Source: Cytobacillus horneckiae
Lineage (GTDB): Bacteria > Bacillota > Bacilli > Bacillales > Cytobacillaceae
Reading direction: 5' to 3'
DNA length: 64,000 bases
Assembly: GCF_002835735.1 (NCBI RefSeq)
Contig: NZ_PISD01000049.1
Span: 1-64,000 of the forward strand
The position numbers and the translations under genes were made by a program. Positions 27,876 through 36,415 of the stretch are shown here, piece after piece (position 1 is the first letter of the stretch; each line of letters begins with the position of its first letter). A model generated the notes under the pieces. That model did not search any database. It saw only the letters and a list, made by a program, of their open reading frames with translations, and was not told where the DNA came from.

Positions 27876-27943
27876 GGGCCAACTGCTCGGGTTTCAACTT
27901 TTATTAGTTTATAAGATGTTCGTTGATTCGTCAATTATAATTA

Positions 27944-29008
27944 TCAAGTAGCATAAACTTCATGGCCATCTGACTCATCACGAATTTCTCCTACAATTTC
28001 CGAAAGAATATCTTCCATTGTAACAAGACCAACCGTTACGCCATTTCCATCTGTTACAATGGCCATATGCGTGCGGGTTTGCTGCATTTTTAAGAACACA
28101 TCTTTAATCGAGATGGATTGCTTAAAGCGCGGAATATCATGAATGAACTCATCAACCTCACTTTTTCTTCCAGCCGCAATGCTCGTAAGCATCTCTTTCG
28201 TATTAATAAAGCCGATAAAGTCTTCCTCTTGATTGCTCACGTCATTAACCGGATAACGCGTATATTCATACTCATCAATGACTTCAATCATTTCAGCCAA
28301 AGAACGATGCTTCTCAATCGTAATCATTTCAGCTCTCGGAATCATAATATCCTTTAGCTTCCGCTCATCAAACGCAAAGATATTTTCTAAATAGGCGAGC
28401 TCTGTCTGATTGATTTCGCCGCCTTCATAGCTTTGAGTGACGATAAGCTTCAATTCTTCCTCAGAGTGAACTGTATCATGTCCTGCCGGCTTTACACCAA
28501 AGATTTTAAGGAGCTGTCTTGCAGAACCGTTAAGGATGCGGATAATAGGACTCATAATTTTGCCAAACCAATATAGCGGCGGTGCTAAAATTAAAGTCAT
28601 TTTTTCTGCATATTGAATCGCCAGTGTTTTTGGCGCAAGTTCACCAATTACAACATGCAAGAAAGTAACAATTGCCAATGCAATGAAGTATGAAAGCACT
28701 GTTGCTACTGCAGCTGGCACATTAAACTCATCAAATACAGGCTCGAGGATTTTCTGTACAGTTGGTTCACCTAAAGCTCCTAATACTAGAGCTGTAATCG
28801 TAATACCTAGCTGACAAGCAGACAAGTAGTAGTCAAGATCGTGTGCGACTTTTTTCGCCATCTTCGCTTTTTTATTTCCTTCAGCAATCAATTGATCAAT
28901 CCTCGACATCCTTACCTTTAAGATCGAGAACTCTGCTCCCACGAAGAAAGCAGTTAGAAGAATAAACACTGCTACTAAAAATAAATTTAAAATAATTATA
29001 CCGTCCAA
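27944..29008 (-). CDS. CorC/HlyC-type membrane protein with CBS pair, lacking C-terminal domain
   Basis: Four membrane segments form the DUF21/CNNM domain (residues 1-200), with ALGEPTVQKILEP and GELAPKTLAIQYAEK as signatures. A CBS pair follows (IMIPRAEMITIEKH, then MAIVTDGNGVTVGLV). The protein ends at residue 354 after MEDILSEIVGEIRDESDG, where its neighbour has a further 90-residue CorC_HlyC domain. Relatives such as B. subtilis MpfA export or sense magnesium. It is a tandem duplicate of the 29048 gene and uses the same TTG start and leader hairpin. Confidence 0.88.
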   Translation of the reverse strand: MDGIIILNLFLVAVFILLTAFFVGAEFSILKVRMSRIDQLIAEGNKKAKMAKKVAHDLDYYLSACQLGITITALVLGALGEPTVQKILEPVFDEFNVPAAVATVLSYFIALAIVTFLHVVIGELAPKTLAIQYAEKMTLILAPPLYWFGKIMSPIIRILNGSARQLLKIFGVKPAGHDTVHSEEELKLIVTQSYEGGEINQTELAYLENIFAFDERKLKDIMIPRAEMITIEKHRSLAEMIEVIDEYEYTRYPVNDVSNQEEDFIGFINTKEMLTSIAAGRKSEVDEFIHDIPRFKQSISIKDVFLKMQQTRTHMAIVTDGNGVTVGLVTMEDILSEIVGEIRDESDGHEVYAT

Positions 29009-29014
29009 TTATTT

Positions 29015-29030
29015 CCCTCTTCCTTGAGGG
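29015..29030 (-). promoter_or_regulatory. SD-sequestering leader hairpin, copy 1
   Basis: CCCTC and GAGGG pair around a short loop; the GAGGG arm is the ribosome binding site of the downstream TTG start. The same leader (GGAGGTGAATCCCTCAAG then GAGGGAAATAATTGGAC) precedes the paralogue. Confidence 0.45.
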
Positions 29031-29047
29031 ATTCACCTCCAAGATGA

Positions 29048-30388
29048 TTACGTGAATGAATGAGGGGCTTCCTCTTCTATTTCTTGTTCAAAATGCTGAT
29101 GGAAAATCACTTGTTTGATTTGATAGTTATCCATTTCAGCAATCGTCCATAAATGCTTGCCATGTTTTATTTCATCGCCATTTTGTAATGCATCGACATT
29201 TTTAAACTGAACCCATCCAGCAATTGTATCAATGTCTTCACTATCTTCAAAGACAAGCCCAAAGCGCTCTTCAAGTTCCGATAAAAGAACACGGCCGCTA
29301 ATTGTATATTTATTTTCCCCGGACTTGCGAATATCGGCCACTTCATCGTCATCAAATTCATCGCGAATTTCACCAACAAGCTCTTCTAAAACATCCTCCA
29401 TCGTTAAAACGCCAGATGTTCCGCCATACTCATCCATAACAACTGTCATATGAACCTGCTCTTGCTGCATTTTCAATAAAGCATCTTGAATGCTTGTTAC
29501 TTCAACAACAAAGGGCACGTTACGCACATATTCCTCCAGCCGGCTTTCTCTGCCAGCAACGATATGACTCAACATTTTTTTCGCATTTACTATACCGATA
29601 ATCCGATCCTTATCCCCGTCTTCTACAACAGGATAGCGCGTATAATTATGCTCATCTAAAATACTAATAATTTCCTCGTAGCTCATATCTTTATCAATTG
29701 TGACAAGATCTGTTCTCGGCACCATGATATCTTTCGCAACACGCTCATCAAAAGAAAAAACATTTTCCAGATATTTAAGCTCTGTTTGGTCAATTGCTCC
29801 GCCTTGGAAGCTTTGTGCCATGATAATTTTTAATTCCTCTTCCGAATAAGCCTGCTCATGACCTGCCGGCTGAACACCGAACATACGAAGAAGCACTCGG
29901 GATGCACCATTTAATGTTTGTATGAGTGGATACATTATTTTGCCAAACCAGTATAATGGTCCCGCAAGCAGCAACGTCATTTTTTCAGAAAACTGAATCG
30001 CTAAAGTTTTCGGCGCCATTTCACCAACGACCACGTGAAGATAGGTAACGAGAATAAATGCAATGGCGTAAGAAGCAGCTGAAGCAGCAGCATCAGATAA
30101 ATTTAGCCAATCAAACACAGGGTACATTAAGCTTTTTACAGCGGGTTTACCTAACGCACCAAGTCCTAACGCAGTGACAGTAATCCCTAGTTGACAGGCA
30201 GATAAATAATAATCAAGATCTGTCGCCACCTTCTTCGCCAGCACAGCTTTTTTGTTGCCCTCTGCAATTAATTGATCAATCCGTGACATCCGGATTTTCA
30301 CAACGGCAAATTCAGAAGCAACAAAGAATGCCGTCAATGCAAGTAAAATTACTAGTAAAATAAGATTCATTATGGTAATTATGTCCAA
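29048..30388 (-). CDS. CorC/HlyC-type transporter with DUF21, CBS pair and C-terminal domain
   Basis: The 446-residue protein is full length. It has a DUF21 membrane domain (GALGKPAVKSLMYP, GEMAPKTLAIQFSEK), two CBS domains (IMVPRTDLVTIDKD; MTVVMDEYGGTSGVLTMEDV) and the CorC_HlyC domain (YTISGRVLLSELEERFGL, then DTIAGWV). It is probably a magnesium-efflux or divalent-metal protein in the membrane. A TTG at 30388 is the start, six nt after GAGGG. It lies 39 nt upstream of its shortened paralogue, and mgtE stands further upstream. Confidence 0.9.
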   Translation of the reverse strand: MDIITIMNLILLVILLALTAFFVASEFAVVKIRMSRIDQLIAEGNKKAVLAKKVATDLDYYLSACQLGITVTALGLGALGKPAVKSLMYPVFDWLNLSDAAASAASYAIAFILVTYLHVVVGEMAPKTLAIQFSEKMTLLLAGPLYWFGKIMYPLIQTLNGASRVLLRMFGVQPAGHEQAYSEEELKIIMAQSFQGGAIDQTELKYLENVFSFDERVAKDIMVPRTDLVTIDKDMSYEEIISILDEHNYTRYPVVEDGDKDRIIGIVNAKKMLSHIVAGRESRLEEYVRNVPFVVEVTSIQDALLKMQQEQVHMTVVMDEYGGTSGVLTMEDVLEELVGEIRDEFDDDEVADIRKSGENKYTISGRVLLSELEERFGLVFEDSEDIDTIAGWVQFKNVDALQNGDEIKHGKHLWTIAEMDNYQIKQVIFHQHFEQEIEEEAPHSFT

Positions 30389-30394
30389 TTATTT

Positions 30395-30408
30395 CCCTCT
30401 CTTGAGGG
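30395..30408 (-). promoter_or_regulatory. SD-sequestering leader hairpin, copy 2
   Basis: CCCTC-AAGA-GAGGG forms a tight hairpin over the ribosome binding site of the 446-residue protein. Conservation between the two copies suggests a translational control element or retained duplication. Confidence 0.45.
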
Positions 30409-30630
30409 ATTCACCTCCAGAAATAGTTAAAGCTAATTCAATCGTTTTATTGCATTTAATTACTTATCATCAAGTATGCGAAATACATTTTTTCTGTTTG
30501 CAGTTAAGTTAGTTTACCCTCATAACGATTGATTTCATCCTGGACTTTACTCACAATTATCGTCTGACCTTTGTTCTATTTTGTATAAATGAACCTTCAG
30601 ATTCAAATAATATACCATCGCTAATTCTTC

Positions 30631-30783
30631 CTAATTATTCAGGACATCCAATGGATAAGACGATTGTTTGAAGAGGATGTGCTCTACACGCAGCAATAAT
30701 GGTTGTGTAGTGCAATCAATCATTTGTGAAATGAATTTGTTTAATTTCGCCACTTGCCAATTCTCATGAAACGCCTTCCCAAT
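30631..30783 (-). CDS. Possible 50-residue protein with ATT start
   Basis: An open frame on the minus strand (GKAFHENWQVAKLNKFISQ ... SSYPLDVLNN) has coding-like composition. No ATG, GTG or TTG is in a suitable place. An ATT at 30783 lies six nt after AGGAGGG. No family is recognised; it may be a real small protein or a gene fragment. Confidence 0.3.
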   Translation of the reverse strand: MGKAFHENWQVAKLNKFISQMIDCTTQPLLLRVEHILFKQSSYPLDVLNN

Positions 30784-31048
30784 GGACTTCCCTCCTTTTT
30801 ATTACTTGCAATCTATTTATCAATTAAAGTGATACGTTCCACTTTTCATTTATTTCTAATTTAGTTAAGAACAACATATACAATCATCACGCAAACTATT
30901 ACGTTATAGTTTATGAGAAAATTATATAATGTATAGGATATGAAATCAAGTGATACCTTAATTAGTTAATTTCCGTAAAAGTGTAGCACATCTCCTCTGA
31001 TCAACCTTTTACAGTTTTTTATTTTTTATTGAAAAAGAGGCAATAAAA

Positions 31049-31275
31049 AAAGACTTGCTTCAGCAAGTCTCAGGCTGTAGAGAAACTTATAACAAAAATA
31101 AAAATGAAGGGATTCGGATTTTTCGAGGTTTATCGCTCGCTTCCTTCGCGGTTCGAGCTTCGAGCCGCTTCAGCGCTATGCACCTTTAGTGTCTCGACTG
31201 CCTCGCACCTCTCAAAACCAACTAGAATTATTAATTATCACTTTCTCAACACTCTGAGACTTGCTTCAGCAAGAC
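31049..31275. mobile_element. MITE-like element with ~35-bp terminal inverted repeats
   Basis: The left end (AGACTTGCTTCAGCAAGTCT, then CAGGCTGTAGAGAAAC) is the inverted counterpart of the right end (CTTTCTCAACACTCTGAGAC, then TTGCTTCAGCAAGACT) with a few mismatches. Each end itself folds into a CTTGC-TTCA-GCAAG hairpin. The inner 160 bp carries no gene. Such ends resemble those of IS1182-like elements of Bacillus. The right copy lies immediately at the mgtE stop and could act as its terminator. Confidence 0.55.
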
Positions 31276-31281
31276 TGCTTT

Positions 31282-32649
31282 TCAAACTAATTGATCTAAT
31301 AGTGTTGTAGCAATTGAGAAATAGATTAATAAGCTTAAAATGTCGTTTAATGTTGTAATGAACGGACCTGAGGCAACTGCGGGATCGATTTTCAATTTAT
31401 TGATGACAAGCGGGACCATTGCCCCAATAACCGCCGCCATACTTAAGGCAAAAAATAATGATACACCCACAATAAATGCCAACAGCCAATTGCCATTATA
31501 AAAAATGCTAATGATGCCCATGAGTACAATCATGCATACAACCCCGAGCATTGTTCCAGTTCCAAGCTCTCTTTTAACAATTTTCCACACGCCGGTTTTT
31601 TCTATTGATCCAGTAGCCAGTCCTCTGACAGCAACGGCTAATGACTGTGTTCCTGTGTTACCCGCAGTGCCCATAATCAATGGCATAAAAGCGGCCAGCA
31701 GCACAATTTGTTCGAGTGTTTCTTCAAATTGACCGATAATATTCGCTGTGATTAAACCGAAAAACATTAATAAGATAATCCATGGTGCCCGTTTTTTTGC
31801 GGCAGTAAATGCTGTCAGGTTCACATCTGTTGCACCTTTAGAAGCTGTGAATTCATCAAAATCCTCTGCCGCTTCTTCTTCCAGCACATCAATGACATCA
31901 TCCACGGTTATAATTCCGACCAACTTTTTATCAGGTGTTACGACCGGTACAGCAAGGAAGTCATACTCTTTGATGAGATGAGCGACTTCTTCCTGATCGG
32001 CATTTTCGAACACCGATACAACTTGAGTGCTCATGATTTCATCAACTGTTTGATCTGGCTGTGCAATAATTAAGTCTCTCAATGATACAACACCTGCAAG
32101 GTGGTGGTTCTCATCAATCACATATAAATAATAGATTGTTTCGGCATCAACGGCTGTTTGCCGCAGTTCATCTATCACTTCGTTGGCAGTTGATTGGACA
32201 GAAAGATGAATAAATTCTTTCGTCATAATGGCACCGGCTGTTCTTGGTGCATAAGCCATTAGCTCAATTACTTTATTCGCTTCTTCCTGATCCATCGACT
32301 GCAGGATATCATCGGCATTTTCAACTTCCATTTCTAAAAGAAAGTCTGCCACATCATCTGCAGGCATGTAATTAAACATCGCTACGGCATATTGAAACCC
32401 AAGCTGATTGAATACTTCTGATTGTTCATGCAAATCAAGTCCTTGAAAAATATCAGAGAACTCTTCAGGACTCAAAAATAACAATACTTGCTTCTGTCCG
32501 GCAAGTTCCAGTGATTGAAATACTTCGACTTGATCAGTCGGATGAAGCTCCAAAAACGTTTCGCGAAAAGCCTTTAGGTTTCGTTCCGACAAATGCTTTA
32601 CGATAAGTTTTTGATAATCTTTTCTATCTTTGTTTTTTAGTTTGTTCAT
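31282..32649 (-). CDS. mgtE: Magnesium transporter MgtE
   Basis: The 455-residue protein has the MgtE layout. Residues 1-130 form the helical superhelix N-domain (HLSERNLKAFRETFLELHP), followed by two CBS domains to about 270 (ISTQ-like VDEIMSTQVVSV, VVTPDKKLVGIITVDDV). Five membrane helices follow with the ion-path motif GTAGNTGTQSLAVAVRGLATG. It is a homodimeric Mg2+ channel gated by cytosolic Mg2+. The M-box riboswitch upstream makes expression depend on low magnesium. The neighbouring CorC/HlyC proteins suggest a magnesium homeostasis block. Confidence 0.95.
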   Translation of the reverse strand: MNKLKNKDRKDYQKLIVKHLSERNLKAFRETFLELHPTDQVEVFQSLELAGQKQVLLFLSPEEFSDIFQGLDLHEQSEVFNQLGFQYAVAMFNYMPADDVADFLLEMEVENADDILQSMDQEEANKVIELMAYAPRTAGAIMTKEFIHLSVQSTANEVIDELRQTAVDAETIYYLYVIDENHHLAGVVSLRDLIIAQPDQTVDEIMSTQVVSVFENADQEEVAHLIKEYDFLAVPVVTPDKKLVGIITVDDVIDVLEEEAAEDFDEFTASKGATDVNLTAFTAAKKRAPWIILLMFFGLITANIIGQFEETLEQIVLLAAFMPLIMGTAGNTGTQSLAVAVRGLATGSIEKTGVWKIVKRELGTGTMLGVVCMIVLMGIISIFYNGNWLLAFIVGVSLFFALSMAAVIGAMVPLVINKLKIDPAVASGPFITTLNDILSLLIYFSIATTLLDQLV

Positions 32650-32838
32650 TACGACCCCTCCGTTTGCGAAGAGAGCCTATTTATTCTGTAGGGTAGCTTT
32701 GGTGCAGAACAAATACCCTCCTCGAACGATATATTTTAAACTCAATTGACTGAATGACCTCGGACTGGGAATACTATCCATCCTACACCACCCCCTTGTT
32801 CATTTTCTTTAGTAGCTTGTGTAAACCAAACAATAATC

Positions 32839-32866
32839 AAAAAAGCACCTCCATCAATGGAGGTGC
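32839..32866 (-). terminator. Terminator of the M-box expression platform
   Basis: GCACCTCCAT pairs with ATGGAGGTGC on the minus strand and six T follow. It sits about 50 nt past the M-box aptamer and 190 nt before mgtE. Confidence 0.85.
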
Positions 32867-32917
32867 GGAATGCATACAAAATACAGCATGTACTTTTCAT
32901 ACAAGCGTTCTGCTTTT

Positions 32918-33072
32918 CCTCCATTCGTAGAGCTTTAGCACTGTGCAGCATAGGCATAGCCAGCTGCGTTAAAAACCACCTTATGTCGATGGTTTCTGTT
33001 GACCCATTGGCGTCTTTGGACATTTTTGGGCAGCAGCGTATCTCCAGCACAGGAGCCTCACCTAACGAGGAT
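32918..33072 (-). promoter_or_regulatory. M-box (ykoK) magnesium riboswitch upstream of mgtE
   Basis: On the minus strand it reads GTTAGGTGAGGCTCC, CGCTGCTGCCCAAAAATGTC, AAAGACGCCAATGGGTCAAC, AGAAACCATCGACATAAGGT, AACGCAGCTGG and GCACAGTGCTAAAGCTCTAC in the order of the M-box consensus. High Mg2+ should favour the terminator that follows. This is textbook placement for mgtE in Bacillus. Confidence 0.95.
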
Positions 33073-33171
33073 ATATAATTATTGCACTGTCAACTTTACA
33101 GCCGGCGAAAGCTTCTGTCAATAGCATAGCGGAATTTCCATTTAAAAATATGGCTATCTATTATTAAGAAA

Positions 33172-33197
33172 GGGCTTCCTCACATTTATGGAAGCCC
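33172..33197 (-). terminator. Terminator of aldehyde dehydrogenase gene
   Basis: GGGCTTCC and GGAAGCCC form the stem; flanking AAAG and CTTT lengthen it and the minus strand continues TTTCTT. It lies directly past the stop codon at 33210. Confidence 0.75.
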
Positions 33198-33209
33198 CTT
33201 TCTTTATGT

Positions 33210-34637
33210 CTATGCGTTGTATCCTAAAATGGCTTTAGGCTCGAGGAATTCTTCAATACCATAGTCTCCCCATTCCCGGCCAATGCCGGATTGTTTGAAT
33301 CCACCAAATGGAGCTGAGAAATCAGTTCGTGGATTATTCACCTGCACTTGTCCGGCACGGATTCCTTTTGCTACTTTTTGCAATGTTTCTTTATCATTGC
33401 CGTACACATAGCCGGCTAGGCCGTAAATCGTGTCATTGGCAACCTTGATGGCTTCATCAATATCATCATAAGTGATGATGCTCATAACAGGACCAAATAT
33501 TTCTTCCTGTGCAATCGTCATATCATTTTTCACGTCAGTAAACACAGTGATTTTCGTGAAATAGCCTTTTTCAAGTCCATCTGGTTTTCCTGTTCCACCA
33601 GCGACAAGAGTAGCTCCCTCATCCATGCCTTTTTTAATATAGGATTGAACTGTATCCCATTGGTTGTCATCCACTAACGGGCCGACTGCCGTTTTTTTGT
33701 CCAGCGGATCGCCAACAGGAAAGGCTGCAATCACTTCTTTCACTGCCTCGACAAATTCGTCATGAATGGATTTTGGTACAAGCGTCCGTGTGGCTGCAGT
33801 ACATACTTGACCAGTGTTCATCGCGACATTAGCAACAGCGGTTTTGGCTGCTCCTTTAATATCCGCATCATCTAGAATGACAAGCGGCGACTTACCACCT
33901 AATTCAAGCGACACCTTTTTAATTCCAGATGCAGCATTTTCCATTATTTTTTAGCCAACCTCACCTGAGCCAGTAAATGAAACGAAATCAATATCAGGAT
34001 GTGAGCTAATACCGTTACCAATCGTGGAACCAGAACCCGTTACTAGATTGAATACACCTTTTGGCAAACCTGCCGCCTCGAAAATCTCTGCTAAAAGGAA
34101 GGCTGCAAACGGTGTGTTGGATGCAGGCTTAAGTACAACTGTACTGCCGGCCGCAAACGCGCTTGCCAGTTTAGTTGACGTTTGATTCGTTGGAAAATTC
34201 CACGGCGTAATTAAGCCTGAGACGCCTATCGATTCCTTCCGGATGAGCGTCTCGCCCCGCTCCTCTTCAAATTGGAAGGTCTTTAATTCCTCTGCTGCCT
34301 GCCTAAAATGCTGCAGCCCCATTTGATAATGGACCTTGTCACTTTTAGAGATTGGTGAACCAAGCTCCGCTGTAATCACTTCTATTATATCGTCTTTTCT
34401 TTTTTCATATTCTTGGGCAATTTTTTCTAACAGTTCAATTCTCTCTTCTACAGTCGTCTGTGAGAAAGATGGAAAAGCCGCTTTTGCAGCAGCTACGGCA
34501 CGATCCAAATCCTCTTCCGTACCCGAGCTAATTTTCCCGATGACCTCTTCCGTTGCCGGATTAATTACGTCAATTGTTTCAGACCCGGTTGAATCAACCC
34601 ACTCGCCATTTATAAAGTGCTGTGTACGATTACGCAT
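33210..34637 (-). pseudogene. NAD(P)-dependent aldehyde dehydrogenase with one in-frame stop
   Basis: Two pieces, 33951-34637 and 33210-33944, lie in the same frame and join into a full-length 475-residue aldehyde dehydrogenase. The only defect is TAA at 33951-33953, where family members have lysine (EVGKKIMENAA; AAA to TAA). The cofactor region ([29 protein letters not shown]), the general base Glu in LELGGKSP and the nucleophilic Cys in [11 protein letters not shown] are all intact. A 21-bp palindromic operator candidate stands upstream. Because nothing else is damaged, inactivation is recent or the stop is an error. The precise aldehyde substrate is unknown. Confidence 0.88.
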
Positions 34638-34960
34638 ATATAATCAAGCTCCTTCTTGAATCATTATTGTTTATATTTGATTCATTCCCTTTGCACATTC
34701 GAGTAAACATGAACTTGATATTTATGCTTATCTATTTCAGTCAGAATAATTTTAAACTTATTGTAAAAACCTAACCACTAGTGTTAGCAGCTAACACTAA
34801 ACTACACCGTGAAGGGATATACTTTGAATACTCTCTTTAGCTTGATTTCATCCTTTTGCTGATAAAATTTGCATTCATTATTAAAAGAAAAACAGACGTT
34901 TTCGAGTCTTTTTTTAGAATGCAGCCTCTGGCTAGATAATCATCGTGCTCTTTTCACAGC
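34638..34960. other. Intergenic region upstream of aldehyde dehydrogenase
   Basis: No gene is seen here. The region holds the palindrome at 34779-34799 and presumably the dehydrogenase promoter. Confidence 0.4.
34779..34799. promoter_or_regulatory. 21-bp perfect palindrome, operator candidate
   Basis: TAGTGTTAGC and GCTAACACTA flank one central A, with no mismatch. It lies about 145 nt before the dehydrogenase start and looks like a TetR-family or similar dimeric repressor site. The regulator is not encoded nearby. Confidence 0.5.
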
Positions 34961-34964
34961 ATGA

Positions 34965-34998
34965 AAAAAAGGTAAGCATCACAGCGCTTACCTTTTTT
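34965..34998. terminator. Bidirectional terminator after the DUF3231 pseudogene
   Basis: GGTAAGC and GCTTACC pair, with an A run on one side and a T run on the other. It touches the stop codon at 34997. Confidence 0.75.
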
Positions 34999-36017
34999 AT
35001 TCATTTTGTTTCTTCTGATAGATGAGCTGTTCTTTGTCCATTGTTCCTGGCGGCTGCTCCAGCCATTCATTATCAATCATTAGATTGGCGATATCTTTAG
35101 CGTATTGAGCAATTTCCAGAGAAAGGCGTTCATAGTTCAATATTAGATCATTCCGCTGGCTGGCAGCTGCCGCTGTTGCATAATTGCCCGTTCCCGCAGC
35201 TGCCAGCATCCCCATATGAAACATAACCAATTTATCCGAAAATACTTGAGCTGTGGAATTGGTTATCGAAGAATCGGCATTAACTGGGGATTGAATATTA
35301 TTTTTTATCAGCGTATCAGAGAATACCTTTACATGCTTTTCAGCAAATTCTTTTCCCCGAAGAAGCAGCTTCTGAACTTCTTTTCTTGGTGAAGACTGCG
35401 CAAAGCTGGTAGCTAATTTAATCCCGACGATATTATTTTGAAAGTTTAAATGAAGATGGGAAATCTCAACTGCATTTAATGGACGTTTGTTTGAAAATGG
35501 GTTTAAGCCTTTAAAATAGCTTTTGCTGTCGACAAAATCCTTCTGCTTTGGATAATCAATAAAAGGCGCACGAACATAAAGTCCTTTTTACAAAAGCAAT
35601 TCTGCACTTTCAACAAATAACTCCGATGTTTTGATGAGCGTATCCTTAAAAAACTTTCTAATATCTTCTCTGCACTCAATGATAAAAACCGCTATACCCA
35701 AGCAGCCCTGCTTTAGACATATGGTTGACATAATTCAGCATAAAATGATCAGTTTACAAGCGCGGTGCATTCAAATTCACATCACTGGCAGAAAACCCTG
35801 CAGGAACTGGTATTTTTTCCGCCTGCAAAATATCTTCAATCTTTTCTAGATGATGGTCCGAAATACTGTGCCCGATTTCAATCATCGTCTTAATATCTGC
35901 ATCTTCCACCGTACTTAACAGATAACTCAATATTTGAATCGACATACTATTATTGTTGTATGAAGTCCATAAAGAGGCAATCTCAGAGGATGTTAAATCA
36001 ATCCTGGATTCTTGCAT
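34997..36017 (-). pseudogene. DUF3231 family (ferritin-like, spore-associated) pseudogene
   Basis: An N-terminal piece, 35754-36017 (LTSSEIASLWTSYNNNSMS ... SDVNLNAPRL), and a C-terminal piece, 34997-35230 (GNYATAAAASQRNDLILNYE), bracket a middle that is open only in other frames (TDHFMLNYVNHMSKAGLLGY; YVRAPFIDYPKQKDFVDSKS). I count a TAA replacing the Tyr codon at about 35759, a frameshift near 35690 and a TAA within LLL-KGLYVRAP at about 35590. DUF3231 proteins are duplicated four-helix domains common in sporulating Bacillaceae. Several independent lesions show true decay rather than a single sequencing error. Confidence 0.85.
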
Positions 36018-36222
36018 ATTAAATCCCCAAGTTTACTTATTTTGAATTTAATATCTGTAATATGTAGTGAAATTATTCTATCCTACGGCTCTGCATGATT
36101 GACTTGGTGTCAACAACCAAACAGTCTTTTTTTTAGTACATATAAACTGTTTTTAATACAACTGTACAATCAATCGGACAGTTTTACTCTTCCGAATGAA
36201 TATTTTTGTTGAAGGAGAGGCA

Positions 36223-36236
36223 GGCACAGTTCTTGC
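36223..36236 (+). promoter_or_regulatory. Possible sigma-54 (SigL) promoter of the MFS gene
   Basis: GGCACAGTTCTTGC has the invariant GG and GC exactly 10 nt apart and the extended match GGCAC...TTGCAA. It lies about 180 nt before the MFS start codon. No enhancer-binding activator gene is visible in the window. Confidence 0.45.
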
Positions 36237-36415
36237 AAAGAAAAGACATAGAGATTAGGGAAATACTGAAGTGTGAAAAAAGGAGGGAAGTTGACTTCAC
36301 ATGATTGTAAGCCCTTACATAACTCAAATCTCTGTTTTGACCATCGTATTAGCTTGTAAAATAGGAATTTATTTTTACGCGAATGGCCTAAAAAATGAAT
36401 ATGTGGGGGTAAAAA

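Larger units (their letters stand above)
30420..31281. other. Intergenic region between CorC-type gene and mgtE
   Basis: Apart from the possible small frame at 30631-30783 and the inverted-repeat element at 31049-31275, no gene or known riboswitch is recognised in this 860-base gap. Promoters for the CorC/HlyC pair must lie within it. Confidence 0.4.

Noticed and set aside
27876-27900. Second riboswitch upstream of the preQ1 aptamer
   Set aside because: The CCCG...CGGG hairpin there has no known consensus and probably only insulates the aptamer.
32742-33050. 102-codon frame across the M-box
   Set aside because: It runs through the riboswitch and terminator; cysteine-rich nonsense translation of structured RNA.
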